Part shown: positions 26,198-35,858 of the stretch, one piece after another
How the letters are laid out: the number at the start of each line of letters is the position of its first letter
How positions within the stretch are numbered: position 1 is the stretch's first letter
Program-made: the position numbers and the translations under genes
The notes under the pieces: model-generated
What the model was told of the DNA's origin: nothing
Database searches by the model: none
Seen by the model: only the letters and a program-made list of their open reading frames with translations
NCBI GenBank assembly: GCA_016710525.1
Contig: JADJVQ010000018.1
Location: 1-64,000, forward strand
DNA: 64,000 nucleotides
Direction of reading: 5' to 3'
DNA from: Burkholderiaceae bacterium
Lineage (GTDB): Bacteria; Pseudomonadota; Gammaproteobacteria; Burkholderiales; Burkholderiaceae_E

Positions 26198-27418
26198 CTA
26201 AGCCGGCGCCCAGCAGGCCTTGACGGCCTGCACCACGCGCGTCTCGATCAGGCGCTGGACCTCGGTGTCGGACAGGCCGAGCACGGATTTCAGGGTTTCA
26301 GCGGTGTGCTCGCCCAGGCGCGGCGAGGGCGAGCGCACGGCTCCCGGGGTCTTGGAGAGCCGCACTGGCACGCCGACCAGCTTGACCGGGCCGGCGCGCG
26401 GATGATCCATGTCGACCAGCGATCCGCGGGCCTTGACCTGCGGATGGTTGATCAGCTGCTCGATGTTGTTGATGGCCCCGACCGGTACGCCGACGGCCAG
26501 CAGAACCTGTTCCCAGTCCTCGAAGCTGCGGGTCAGGAACACCTGCTGCAGGATGTCGATCAGCGCATCGCGGTTCTGGGCTCGCTGCTGGTTGGTCTTG
26601 AACCGCGGATCGTCGGTGAGGTCCGGGCGGCCGATCGCCGGGCAGAAGATCTTCCAGAGTTTTTCGCTGCCCACCGCCAGGGCCAGGTCGCGGGTCTGGG
26701 TGCGGAATGTCTGGTACGGCAACAGCGCCTTGTAGGCGGTGCCCATCGGCTTGGGCAGTTCGCCGTCGGCCAGGTAGCCGCTGATCATCACGTTGAGCAG
26801 CGACATCTGACCCTCGAGCATCGAGACGTCGATGCGCTGGCCTTCGCCGGTCTTGTCCTTGACCCGCAGTGCCATCACGATGCCGAAGGCGCCGTACATG
26901 CCGGCGGCCAGGTCGGCGATCGAGGTGCCGCAGCGCACGCCGTGGCCGCCTTCTTCGCCGGTCACGCTGATCATGCCGCTCTCGGCCTGAAGGATCAGGT
27001 CGAGCGCGGCGCGTTCGCGATAGGGGCCGTCCTGGCCGAAGCCCGAGACCGAGCAATAGATGATGCCGGGATTGCGCGCCTTGGCCTGTTCGTAGCCCAG
27101 GCCGAGTTTCTCGAGCGCCCCAGGCCGGAAGTTTTCGAGCACCACGTCGGCCTTCTCGACCAGCTTGAAGAAGAGTTCCTTGCCTTCGGCGGTCTTGAGA
27201 TCGATCGAAATGCCGCGCTTGTTGCGGTGCAGCCCGACGAAATACGAGTTTTCGCCGCCCGGCAGCGGCGCGCCCCAGGCACGGGCGATGTCGCCGGCCC
27301 CCGGGGTTTCGAGTTTGATCACATGGGCGCCGAAGTCAGCCAGCATCGTCGAGCAGTGCGGCCCGGCGAGTGCGTGGGAAAGATCGAGCACCATGACGTC
27401 TTCGAGCGGCATTTTCAT
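26198..27418 (-). CDS. CaiB/BaiF-family (class III) CoA-transferase
   Basis: 406 residues from ATG 27418. N-terminal Rossmann-like start VMVLDLSHALAGPHCSTMLADFGAHVIKLE, the CoA-binding FVGLHRNKRGISIDLK, the catalytic Asp in ALDLILQAESGMISVTGE (near residue 165), and the ending RLGEHTAETLKSVLGLSD are all typical. Such enzymes move CoA between organic acids (formyl-CoA transferase, succinyl-CoA:benzylsuccinate or carnitine CoA-transferases). The substrate pair is unknown. GAGGAC precedes the start by 9 bp; an upstream start at 27451 is less likely. It is transcribed alone, divergent from the membrane protein at 27677. Confidence 0.92.
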   Translation of the reverse strand: MKMPLEDVMVLDLSHALAGPHCSTMLADFGAHVIKLETPGAGDIARAWGAPLPGGENSYFVGLHRNKRGISIDLKTAEGKELFFKLVEKADVVLENFRPGALEKLGLGYEQAKARNPGIIYCSVSGFGQDGPYRERAALDLILQAESGMISVTGEEGGHGVRCGTSIADLAAGMYGAFGIVMALRVKDKTGEGQRIDVSMLEGQMSLLNVMISGYLADGELPKPMGTAYKALLPYQTFRTQTRDLALAVGSEKLWKIFCPAIGRPDLTDDPRFKTNQQRAQNRDALIDILQQVFLTRSFEDWEQVLLAVGVPVGAINNIEQLINHPQVKARGSLVDMDHPRAGPVKLVGVPVRLSKTPGAVRSPSPRLGEHTAETLKSVLGLSDTEVQRLIETRVVQAVKACWAPA

Positions 27419-27676
27419 TGACAGGTCGTCCTCGGGTGGATGGGTCGCCAAGCGCGGCTACCGTGACCGGATCTTACCTGCGCACCCGGTGCCGACCGGC
27501 GCCCTCGAGCGGCCCGTGGTGCGCGCGTGCGGCCTGTTTGTCTCGATCGCGCGCAGGCGGCATTCGTTGTTTTGCCTTGTGCAAATGGCGCGGCGGGCAT
27601 GGCCGGGCGCCGACGCCATCCACCCGGCTGGCACGGCCCGGATTTGATCGCCACCCCACATGCGATAGGCTGCCCC

Positions 27677-28504
27677 ATGACCAATCCCCGAGTTTCCCGT
27701 CTGCTGGTCGCCGTCACCTGGATCGAGGTGGCGGTCCTGATCGTGGCCGGCGGCGGGCTGCTGATCGCCAGCCCGGCCGTGAGCTCGATCTGGCCCTGGC
27801 CGCTGGCGCCGTTCAATCTGCGCTTCCTGGGGGCGCTGTATACCGCGGCGCTGGTGGCCGCGACGATCCAGGCGGCCAGCGGGCGATGGTCGCCCGCCCG
27901 GGTCGTGACCTGGATGATCTTCGTGTTCACGCTGGTGGTCACGGTCTGTTCCTTCGTCCATCTTCCCCGGTTCGATCCGGCGCGGGTCGAAGTCTGGATC
28001 TGGTTCGGCCTGTACGTGGGGGTCTGCGCCAACGCGGGCGCGCATCTTTGGGCCTACCGCCGCTGGGCGTCCCCGGGCCGGCGACCCGCCCCCGGCGCAG
28101 CTGTCCTGCTGCTGGGCCAGGCGGCGGTGCTGGGCGTCGCGGGCGCCGTGCTGCTGTTCGTTCCGGAAACGGCCGCCGGTCTGTGGCCCTGGAAGATCGA
28201 TCGTTTCCATGCCCAGCTGTACAGCGTGACCTTTCTCACGCCGGCGGCCGGCGCGCTGGTGCTCCGGCGCGCCGTCACGAGAGGCGACTGGTCGGCCCTG
28301 GGCGCGACCCAGCTTGCCTGGGGCACACTGCCGGTTGTCGCGCTGTGGGTGGCCGACGGGCAGGCCCGTCGCATTGACTGGCACACCCCTGCGACCTGGA
28401 TCTGGATCGGACTGTTTGCGGGCATCGCCGTGATGGGCGCGTGGATGCTGTCGCAGACTTTGCGCAATGACACTCGCCATGGAGTCGGACATGAATTTCG
28501 ATGA
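27677..28504 (+). CDS. Multi-pass membrane protein of unknown function
   Basis: 275 residues, about eight hydrophobic helices; no motif I recognise. Two internally similar halves, each with a tetrad ending in LxPWPL/LWPWK (SIWPWPLAPFNLRFLGALYTA and GLWPWKIDRFHAQLYSV), suggest an internal duplication of a four-helix unit. That repeat is the distinctive feature; function, substrate and partners cannot be stated. Its stop lies 14 bases inside the start of the intradiol dioxygenase gene, so the two may be co-translated. It is divergent from the CoA-transferase across 258 bp. Confidence 0.7.
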   Translation: MTNPRVSRLLVAVTWIEVAVLIVAGGGLLIASPAVSSIWPWPLAPFNLRFLGALYTAALVAATIQAASGRWSPARVVTWMIFVFTLVVTVCSFVHLPRFDPARVEVWIWFGLYVGVCANAGAHLWAYRRWASPGRRPAPGAAVLLLGQAAVLGVAGAVLLFVPETAAGLWPWKIDRFHAQLYSVTFLTPAAGALVLRRAVTRGDWSALGATQLAWGTLPVVALWVADGQARRIDWHTPATWIWIGLFAGIAVMGAWMLSQTLRNDTRHGVGHEFR

Positions 28505-29348
28505 AAACACACTCACCGACGCGGTGCTGGCCCGGATGGCCGACTGCGGCGATGCCCGCCTGACGCAGGTGATGGGCGCCCTGGTGCGCCATCTGCACGG
28601 CTTCATTCGTGAAGTCGAGCTGACGGAGGCCGAGTGGCTGGCCGCGATCCGCTTCCTGACGGCCACGGGCCAGAAGTGCGACGACAAGCGCCAGGAGTTC
28701 ATCCTGCTGTCGGACACCCTGGGCGTGTCGATGCTGGTCGATGCGGTCAACCACCGCGTGCCGGCAGGTGCGACCGAAAGCACGGTGTTCGGACCCTTTT
28801 TCGTCGAAGGTGCGCCGCAGCTGCCCCAGTGGGCCGACATTTCCGGTACGGCCGCCGGCACGCCCTGCTTCATGTCGGGCACGGTCACCGACGTCGCCGG
28901 CAAGCCGCTGGCCGGCGCAACGATCGATGTCTGGCAGTCCGACGGCGAGGCGGGCCTGTACGACGTCCAGGTTCCGGGCGGGCCGATGCAGTGCCGGGCC
29001 CGCTTCACCACCGACGCACAGGGACGCTACGCATTCCGCACGGTCCAGCCGGTCAGCTATCCGGTGCCCACCGATGGACCGGTGGGCGACCTGCTGCTGC
29101 GCCTGGGGCGCCATCCGTTCCGCCCGGCCCACATCCACACCATGATCGCGCACCCGGGTTGCGCCACGCTGGTCACCCATGTGTTCGTCGCGGGCGACTC
29201 CTATCTGTCGTCGGACGCGGTCTTCGGCGTCAAGGATTCCCTGGTCGTCGACTTCAAGGACCATCCCCCCGGAATGGCCCCTGACGGCAGCCGCCTCGAG
29301 CGCTCCTTTTCGACGGTCAGTTACGATTTCGTCCTGGCGCCGGCCTGA
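28491..29348 (+). CDS. Intradiol ring-cleavage dioxygenase (hydroxyquinol/catechol 1,2-dioxygenase type)
   Basis: 285 residues. The N-terminal ~105 residues are the helical dimerisation domain (TEAEWLAAIRFLTATGQKCD); the catalytic beta domain begins ESTVFGPFFVEGAP, a phrase typical of hydroxyquinol 1,2-dioxygenases. Iron(III) ligands are Tyr in GLYDVQV, Tyr in VSYPVPTDG or RYAFRTV, and the two His in FRPAHIHTMI. The enzyme cleaves a catechol or hydroxyquinol between the hydroxyls to a muconate. The start at ATG 28491 (GGAG upstream) overlaps the membrane protein gene by 14 bp. It is followed after 56 bp by the RutE-like gene. No maleylacetate reductase or muconate cycloisomerase is nearby, so the pathway is incomplete here. 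Confidence 0.9.
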   Translation: MNFDENTLTDAVLARMADCGDARLTQVMGALVRHLHGFIREVELTEAEWLAAIRFLTATGQKCDDKRQEFILLSDTLGVSMLVDAVNHRVPAGATESTVFGPFFVEGAPQLPQWADISGTAAGTPCFMSGTVTDVAGKPLAGATIDVWQSDGEAGLYDVQVPGGPMQCRARFTTDAQGRYAFRTVQPVSYPVPTDGPVGDLLLRLGRHPFRPAHIHTMIAHPGCATLVTHVFVAGDSYLSSDAVFGVKDSLVVDFKDHPPGMAPDGSRLERSFSTVSYDFVLAPA

Positions 29349-29404
29349 GGTCTGCCATTTTCCGGCTGTGCCGGTCCTTCCCTCCACACGAAAGGTTTCC
29401 CTCC

Positions 29405-29995
29405 ATGACCGATGATCGCGCGCTCGATGCGCTGTTCAGGAACGCCCGCACCGCCAACGGCTTCCTCGACAAGCCCGTCACCGACGACCAGCTGCGCGCC
29501 CTGTACGACCTGATGAAGATGGGGCCCACGGCCGCCAACGGGCAGCCGGCACGGCTGGTGTTCCTGCGCAGCCAGGCAGCCAAGGAGCGGCTGCGTCCCG
29601 CCCTGTCGGCGGGCAATCTGGACAAGACCCTGGCGGCACCGGTATGCGCGATCGTGGCCTACGACACGCACTTCCATGAGCACCTGCCCAGGGTCTTTCC
29701 GCACAACGCCACCGCCAAGTCGTGGTTCGACGGGGACGCCAACAAGGCGGCGCGCGAGACCAGCGCCTTTCGCAACGGCTCGATGCAGGGCGGCTACTTC
29801 ATCCTGGCCGCTCGTGCGGCGGGTCTCGATTGCGGGCCGATGTCGGGCTTCAACAATGCGAAGGTCGACGAAGCCTTCTTCCCGGACGGCCGTTTCCGCT
29901 CGAACTTCCTGTGCACGCTGGGCACGATCGATCCTGCCAAGACCTTCGGACGGCTGCCGCGCCTGGCTTTCGACGAGGCCTGCCAGCTGCTCTGA
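29405..29995 (+). CDS. RutE-like nitroreductase-family protein (malonic semialdehyde reductase type)
   Basis: 196 residues, nearly the length of E. coli RutE and colinear with it: ARTANGFLDKPVTDDQLR, MGPTAANGQPARLVFLRS, KERLRPALSAGNLDKTLAAP, AFRNGSMQGGYFILAARAAGLDCGPMSGF and RLPRLAFDEACQLL. RutE uses FMN and NADPH to reduce malonic semialdehyde to 3-hydroxypropionate, or acts as a general nitroreductase. The other rut genes are absent, so a pyrimidine degradation role cannot be assumed. It stands 56 bp after the dioxygenase gene and may serve the same catabolic set. FMN-binding Arg/Ser patches at about 16-20 and 126-131 are present. Confidence 0.85.
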   Translation: MTDDRALDALFRNARTANGFLDKPVTDDQLRALYDLMKMGPTAANGQPARLVFLRSQAAKERLRPALSAGNLDKTLAAPVCAIVAYDTHFHEHLPRVFPHNATAKSWFDGDANKAARETSAFRNGSMQGGYFILAARAAGLDCGPMSGFNNAKVDEAFFPDGRFRSNFLCTLGTIDPAKTFGRLPRLAFDEACQLL

Positions 29996-30017
29996 GCGAC
30001 CGGCCTGGTTCGCGCGC

Positions 30018-31256
30018 CTACCTGAGCAGCCAGCTGCCCCACAGGACCGCCAGCAGGGCGGCCAGACCGGGCAGGGCGCGCAGCGCGAACGCCGCGCCGC
30101 CGCTGAACCAGGCGGCGGCCAGCTTGCTGGCCGTGTTGGCGGTGAAGGCCCACAGGATCGGCAGGCCGGCCTGCGCGGCGCCCAGGGTGCCGCGCTCGAC
30201 CATTGCGCCGACGGACGCAACCGCCGCATGCACATCGACCAGTCCGGCCATCGTGGCGCCCGCCAGCGCAGCCGATGAGCCGAAACGATCGGCAGTCCAG
30301 GCGAGCGCGGCGGTGAGTCCGCCGAGCAGGGCGACGAATCCCATCGAGCGGGGCAGGTCGAACATCCGGGAGGGTGGCCGCGCTTGCGGATCGCCCGCCG
30401 CCACGCCGGCGGCGGTGACCATCGCGCCGGCCGCGGCGGCCACCGCCGTGGCCAGCAGCACCGGCCAGAGCTGCGCCAGGGTGGCGGGCGACACGGTGGC
30501 GGTCACGAGCGCCATCTGCGCGACGGTGGCGACATTCGAAAACAAGGCGCCCCCCGCGCAGGCCCGCGCCAGCGCGGGGGCTGCTCGCGCCTGGGATCCC
30601 ATGGCGGCGAACGTGGCGGTGCTCGAGACGAATCCGGCGGCCAGCCCCGACAGTGACAGACCGATCCGGGGACCGAAGGCCCGCAGCGCCAGGTAGCCCA
30701 GCGCCTGCAGCGCGAGCAGCAGCACCATCAGGCGCCAAAGGGTGCGCGGATTGGTCTGCGCCAGCCAGGCGATCGGCCGATCGGGCATCAGCGGCAGCAC
30801 GACCAGCGCCGCGCCGGCGAGGATCAGCCCGTCGCGCAGCTCGTTTTCGCTGAGCGCCACGGTGGCAAAACGATGCAGCCGGCTGCGTGCGGCCAGCAGA
30901 ATGGCCACGACCACGGCCGCGCCGCCCGCCAGTGCCGGATCGTGGGCTGCGGTGGCGCCGAGCAGGAACGTGACGAGCAGCGCGAGTTCGGTGGTGATGC
31001 CGGGGTCGCGGGTGCGGTTGCGGGCGTAGTGGATGACGCTCAGGCTGATGACCATCAGGGCGCCGGCAGCCACCAGCAGCGGCTGTTCGAGCGATTGGGC
31101 GAGCGCGCCGGCGAGGGCGGCGATGGTGAAGGTGCGCACGCCGGCGGGCGCGCGCGAGGCGCCGCTGCCCTTGCGGCGTTCGCGTTCGATGCCGATCAGC
31201 AGGCCGCAGCCCAGTGCCACCGCCAAGGCCACCCACGGCGAGTGTCCGAAATCCAT
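30018..31256 (-). CDS. DUF4010/MgtC-related multi-pass membrane protein
   Basis: 412 residues, about 12 hydrophobic helices. The N-terminal part (ALAVALGCGLLIGIERERRKG) has the MgtC-like GIERE signature, and AGVRTFTIAALAGAL follows; the C-terminal half is the DUF4010 type. Function unknown; a transporter-like role is only inferred. The frame can be extended to ATG 31343, which would add 29 residues made of heptad repeats encoded by the 21-bp direct repeats upstream; no ribosome site supports either start strongly. ATG 31256 begins with the conserved MDFGHSPWVALA. It is divergent from the ABC exporter operon. Confidence 0.8.
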   Translation of the reverse strand: MDFGHSPWVALAVALGCGLLIGIERERRKGSGASRAPAGVRTFTIAALAGALAQSLEQPLLVAAGALMVISLSVIHYARNRTRDPGITTELALLVTFLLGATAAHDPALAGGAAVVVAILLAARSRLHRFATVALSENELRDGLILAGAALVVLPLMPDRPIAWLAQTNPRTLWRLMVLLLALQALGYLALRAFGPRIGLSLSGLAAGFVSSTATFAAMGSQARAAPALARACAGGALFSNVATVAQMALVTATVSPATLAQLWPVLLATAVAAAAGAMVTAAGVAAGDPQARPPSRMFDLPRSMGFVALLGGLTAALAWTADRFGSSAALAGATMAGLVDVHAAVASVGAMVERGTLGAAQAGLPILWAFTANTASKLAAAWFSGGAAFALRALPGLAALLAVLWGSWLLR

Positions 31257-31264
31257 GGCGCGAG

Positions 31265-31327
31265 TGTACGTGGCCCGCCACTCGATGTACGTGGCCCGCC
31301 CCTCGATGTAAGTGGCCCGCCCCACGA
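31265..31327. repeat. Three tandem 21-bp repeats between divergent genes
   Basis: Units at 31265-31285, 31286-31306 and 31307-31327 are almost identical; the core is TGTACGTGGCCCGCCNCTCGA with one to three changes per copy. Unit 1 contains GTGG-CCCG-CCAC, a near dyad. As 21 bp equals two helix turns, the copies would present the same face of DNA. They lie just upstream of the DUF4010 start and in the common upstream region of the ABC operon. Confidence 0.85.
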
Positions 31328-31333
31328 CATTGC

Positions 31334-31345
31334 GAATGCGCATTC
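31334..31345. promoter_or_regulatory. 12-bp perfect palindrome GAATGCGCATTC
   Basis: The palindrome lies between the 21-bp repeats and the ABC operon, 54 bp before the ATPase ATG. It is a candidate operator; no binding protein can be named. The alternative ATG (31343) of the DUF4010 frame lies inside it. Confidence 0.45.
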
Positions 31346-31398
31346 TGGCAAGCGCCCGTCCGGTTCATGATGCGGGCAGCACACCAGCGTACAAGGAC

Positions 31399-32144
<746 letters not shown>

Positions 32145-32148
<4 letters not shown>

Positions 32149-34503
32149 GGGCCCTGAACGTCAAGCTCTGGCGCGACCTGCTGCGCCTGCGAGCCCAGGT
32201 GTTCACGATTGCGCTCGTGGTGGCCTGCGGGGTGGCCGGATTCGTCGGAGAGTTCTCGACCCACGATTCGCTGAAGCGCTCGCGCGACGCCTATTACCGG
32301 GAGGCGCGATTTGCCGACCTGTTCGCCAGTGTCCGGCGCGCGCCGCTGGCGCTGCGCGAACGCATCGCGGCGCTGCCGGGCGTGGCCAGCGTCAAGCTCG
32401 AGGTGGCCTATGACGTGCCGCTGGATCTGCCGGACGTCGCACAGCCAGTCACCGCGCGCCTGGTCGGCCTGGCCGGCGGACAGGCGCCATCGCTCAATGC
32501 GCTGACGCTGCGCTCGGGTCGGCTGCCGCAGGCCGGAACCGTGCTCGAAGCGGTCGTCACCGAACGTTTCGCGCAGGTCCGCTCGCTGGTGCCAGGGTCG
32601 CGCGTCCAGGCGCTGATCAATGGGCGCCGTCAGTGGCTGAGCATCGTGGGCACGGTGCTCTCGCCCGAATACGTCTATGCGACGCGGGGTGGCGCGCCCG
32701 ACGATCGATGGTTCGGGGTGATGTGGATCGATGCCGACCGGATGGCCACCGCCTACGACATGCGCGGTGCATTCAATCGGGTCTCCATCGGGCTCGAGCC
32801 CGGCGCGTCGAGCGCTGCGCTGCGGGTGTCGCTCGATCGGCTGCTCGAGCCCTATGGGGCGACCGATGTGGTCGATCGCAGCCGTCAGCTCTCCAGCGCC
32901 ATCGTCGACAACGAACTGCGCGAACTCGAAGTGCTGGGTACGGTGCTGCCGGCCATCTTCCTGCTCGTCGCGGTGTTCATCCTGAACGGGGTGATGTCCC
33001 GCCAGGTCGCGACCCAGCGCCAGCAGATCGCGACCCTGAAGGCGGTGGGTTACTCCGATGCGGCGATCGCCTGGCATTACCTGCAGCTTGCGCTGCTGAT
33101 TGCGCTGGTCGGCGTGGTGATCGGCCTGGCATTCAGTGTCTGGCTGGGACGCGCGCTGGTCGGCTTGTACGCCGACGTCTTCCGCTTTGCCGCGCTGGAG
33201 TACCGGATGGTTCCGGCCGTGGCCGGGGCGGCCCTGCTGCTGGTTGCCGGTGGCGCGGCCGCGGGCGCCTTGTCGGCGATCTCGTCGGTGGTGCGCCTGG
33301 CGCCGGCCCAGGCCATGCAGGCGCCGGCGCCGCCGGTGTTCCGACGCACCTGGCTCGAACGCATCCTGGGCGCGACAGGCCGGCATGCCGCCGCGCTGAT
33401 GGTGCTGCGCAACCTCGTGCGCCGCCCCTGGCGGGCCACGTTCACGGTGCTGGGCATCGCGGCCGCGGTGGCGCTGCAGATCTCCGGCGCCTTCTGGGGC
33501 GACATGATCGCCTACCTCGTCGACACCCAGTTCAGGGTCGTCCAGCAAGGTGATGCGGTGATCGAGTTCACCCGGCCGATGCCCATGTCGGTGGTGTCCG
33601 AGCTGCGGCGCCTGCCCGGAGTCGTCCAGGCCGAGGCCTGGCGCAACGAGCCGGTGCGGGTGCGCCTGCGGGGTCGTTCGGTGGACACGGTGCTGAGCGG
33701 GCACATCGGCCATCCCGAGCTGATGCGCGTCGTCGACATCAACCGGGGCGCGGTGCCGCCGCCGCCCGAAGGCGTGCGGATCAATGCCCTGCTGGCGCGC
33801 GAATTGCGCGCCGAGCCGGGCGATGTGCTCGAACTCGAGTTCCGGCTCTGGCATCGGCGTTCGGTTGCCGTGCCGGTCGCCGACGTGGTCGAGACCCTGT
33901 TCGGTCGCCAGGCTTACATGGAACTGGGCGCCATGAACCGGCTGGCTGGTGACGGCGAGGGGGTCAACGCCGCCGCGGTGACACTGGACGCCGCCGCCAC
34001 GGACGCGTTCTATGCCGCGGTGAAGCGGGCGCCGGCGATCGCCGCCGTCACCGACAAGGCGGGAACCGTACAAAGTTTCAATGAGACGACCGCGCGCAAC
34101 CTCGGGATTCTTTACGGCAGTGCTCACCGCGTTCGCCGTCGCGATGGCCACCGGCATCGTCTACAACGCGGCCAGAATCGCACTGTCGGAGCGCGCCTGG
34201 GAACTGGCCAGCCTGCGGGTGCTGGGCATGACCCGAGCCGAAGTCTCGGTGCTGCTGCTGGCCGAACTCGGTGTCGAACTCCTGCTGGCCCTGCCGCTGG
34301 GCTGCCTTGCCGGCTGGGGGCTGGCCAATGGGCTGATGGCGCTGATGCGTTCCGAGAACATCGACTTTCCGGCCGTGATCGCGCCAGCCACCTATGGCAC
34401 CGCGATGCTGTGCATCCTGGTGCCGGGAGCGCTCAGTGCCCTGATCGTCAGGCGGCGGATCGATCGCCTGGATCTGGTCGAAGTCTTGAAGGTGAGGGAG
34501 TGA
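32145..34503 (+). CDS. ABC exporter permease with two FtsX-like domains (frameshifted)
   Basis: About 785 residues after correction. The order is a membrane helix near residue 20, a periplasmic MacB-PCD-like region, FtsX helices around residues 265-400 (LPAIFLLVAVFILNGVMSRQ and following), a second helix and periplasmic domain, and a second FtsX block. The last ~130 residues (TAVLTAFAVAMATGIVYNAA, ALSERAWELASLRVLGM, LALPLGCLAGWGLANG) are in another frame: one extra base in the T-rich stretch near 34104-34116 moves the frame, and the two parts join well when it is removed. GTG 32145 overlaps the ATPase stop. Without correction the C-terminal FtsX domain is lost. Sequencing error is the likely cause. 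Confidence 0.82.
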
Positions 34504-35858
34504 TGATGGGATCCGTGCGAGCCCGAGCCGGCCGTTTCGGTGTCTGGCTGCTGCTCGTCGTGGCGGCGCTGGCTGCCGCTGCCTGGGCATTCTGGCCGCG
34601 GCCGCTGCCTTTCGAGGTCGCAGCGGTGGTGCAAGGGCGGTTCGAACAGACCATTCGCGAGGATGGGCGGCTGCGGGTGCGCCACCGATACGTGGTGACC
34701 GCACCGACGGGCGCCGAGCTGGAGCGGCTCGAGTTCCGGGTGGGCGACCCGGTGGTGGCCGGCCAGCCGATTGCCCGGCTGCGCCCGGTCGCGCCGCAGA
34801 TGATCGACACCCGCACGCGGGCGGTGCTCCAGGAGCGGGTTGGCAGCGCCGAGGCCGGGCGGCTCGCCGCCGCGGCCGAGGTCGAGCGGCAGCGGGCCGC
34901 GCAGACTCAGGCCCGGGTCGAGTTCGAGCGCGCCAGCCGCCTGGCAAGCGAGCGCTTCGTTTCGCCGGCGGCCCGCGAACAGGCCGAACTTGCCCTCCAG
35001 TCTCAGACGATGGCGCTGCAGGCGGCGCGCGAGCGGGGCCATCTGGCCGAGCACACGCTGGCCGAGGCCCGGGCCGCGCTGGCGCGTGCCCAGGGAAGCG
35101 GCGGGACGGGCGATGTGAAAGGACGCTGGACGCTGGCCTCCCCGATTGCCGGACGCGTTCTGAAGGTCCATCAGGAAAGCGGCGGCCCGATCGCCGCCGG
35201 GCAGCCGATCCTCGAGATCGGCGACACCACCCAGCTCGAGGCGCTCGTCGACCTGCTGTCGGGCGACGCACTGCGGGTGCCTCTCGGGGCGCCGGTGCGC
35301 CTGTCGTTCGGCCAGTCGCTGCCCGGCATGACGGGACGGGTGTCACGGGTCGAGCCGGTGGCCTTCACCAAGGTATCGGCGCTGGGCATCGAGGAGCAGC
35401 GCGTGAACCTGGTGGTCGGGATCGATCCGGGATCGGTCGGCCTGCCTGGCGCCGGCGATGGCTTTCGAGTGGAGGCCACCATCACGATCAGGCGCCAGGA
35501 GTCGGCTCTGATGGTGCCGCTGGCCGCCCTGGAGCGTTCTGGCTCGGCCTGGTCGGTGTGGGTGCTGCGGGACGCCCGGGCGTACCCGGCGCCAGTCGAG
35601 GTACGCGAGCGCTCCGCCGAGGCCGCCTGGATCGTGTCCGGGCTGATCGCCGGGCAGCGGGTGCTGCTGTATCCGGGCGGCAAGGTCCAGGAGGGCCAGC
35701 GCGTGCTGGCGCGACCGGCGCAGCCCCAGGCCGGGCAGCCGGCGCAGCCCCAGCCAGGGCAGCCGGCGCCGCCCCTGTCCGGGCAACAGGCGCAGCCCCT
35801 GGCCGGGCAATCTGCGCTGCCCCGGAGCGAGCCATCGGCGCCGCCGGGCCGCCCCTGA
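34503..35858 (+). CDS. HlyD-type membrane-fusion protein of the ABC exporter
   Basis: 451 residues. N-terminal signal anchor (GVWLLLVVAALAAAAWAFW, about 14-32), the biotinyl-lipoyl half motifs (VTAPTGAELERLEFRVGDPV and ASPIAGRVLKVHQESGGPI), an alpha-helical hairpin rich in Ala/Gln/Arg (~100-190), and the beta-barrel domain. It links the inner-membrane permease to an outer-membrane channel. The start ATG 34503 shares one base with the permease stop (TGATG). The last ~45 residues are a Gln/Pro-rich repeat encoded by a 24-bp minisatellite, an unusual tail for this family. Convergent with the thioesterase, stop next to stop. Confidence 0.88.
   Translation: MMGSVRARAGRFGVWLLLVVAALAAAAWAFWPRPLPFEVAAVVQGRFEQTIREDGRLRVRHRYVVTAPTGAELERLEFRVGDPVVAGQPIARLRPVAPQMIDTRTRAVLQERVGSAEAGRLAAAAEVERQRAAQTQARVEFERASRLASERFVSPAAREQAELALQSQTMALQAARERGHLAEHTLAEARAALARAQGSGGTGDVKGRWTLASPIAGRVLKVHQESGGPIAAGQPILEIGDTTQLEALVDLLSGDALRVPLGAPVRLSFGQSLPGMTGRVSRVEPVAFTKVSALGIEEQRVNLVVGIDPGSVGLPGAGDGFRVEATITIRRQESALMVPLAALERSGSAWSVWVLRDARAYPAPVEVRERSAEAAWIVSGLIAGQRVLLYPGGKVQEGQRVLARPAQPQAGQPAQPQPGQPAPPLSGQQAQPLAGQSALPRSEPSAPPGRP
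35718..35837 (+). repeat. 24-bp minisatellite encoding an 8-residue tail repeat
   Basis: Four 24-bp units (35718-35741, 35742-35765, 35766-35789, 35790-35813) and a degenerate fifth. They encode AQPQAGQP, AQPQPGQP, APPLSGQQ, AQPLAGQS and ALPRSEPS at the C-terminus of the membrane-fusion protein. In-frame unit length means copy-number change would lengthen or shorten the tail without a frameshift. Confidence 0.85.

Noticed and set aside
31265..31327. CRISPR array
   Set aside because: The 21-bp units are directly adjacent without spacers, and there are no cas genes.
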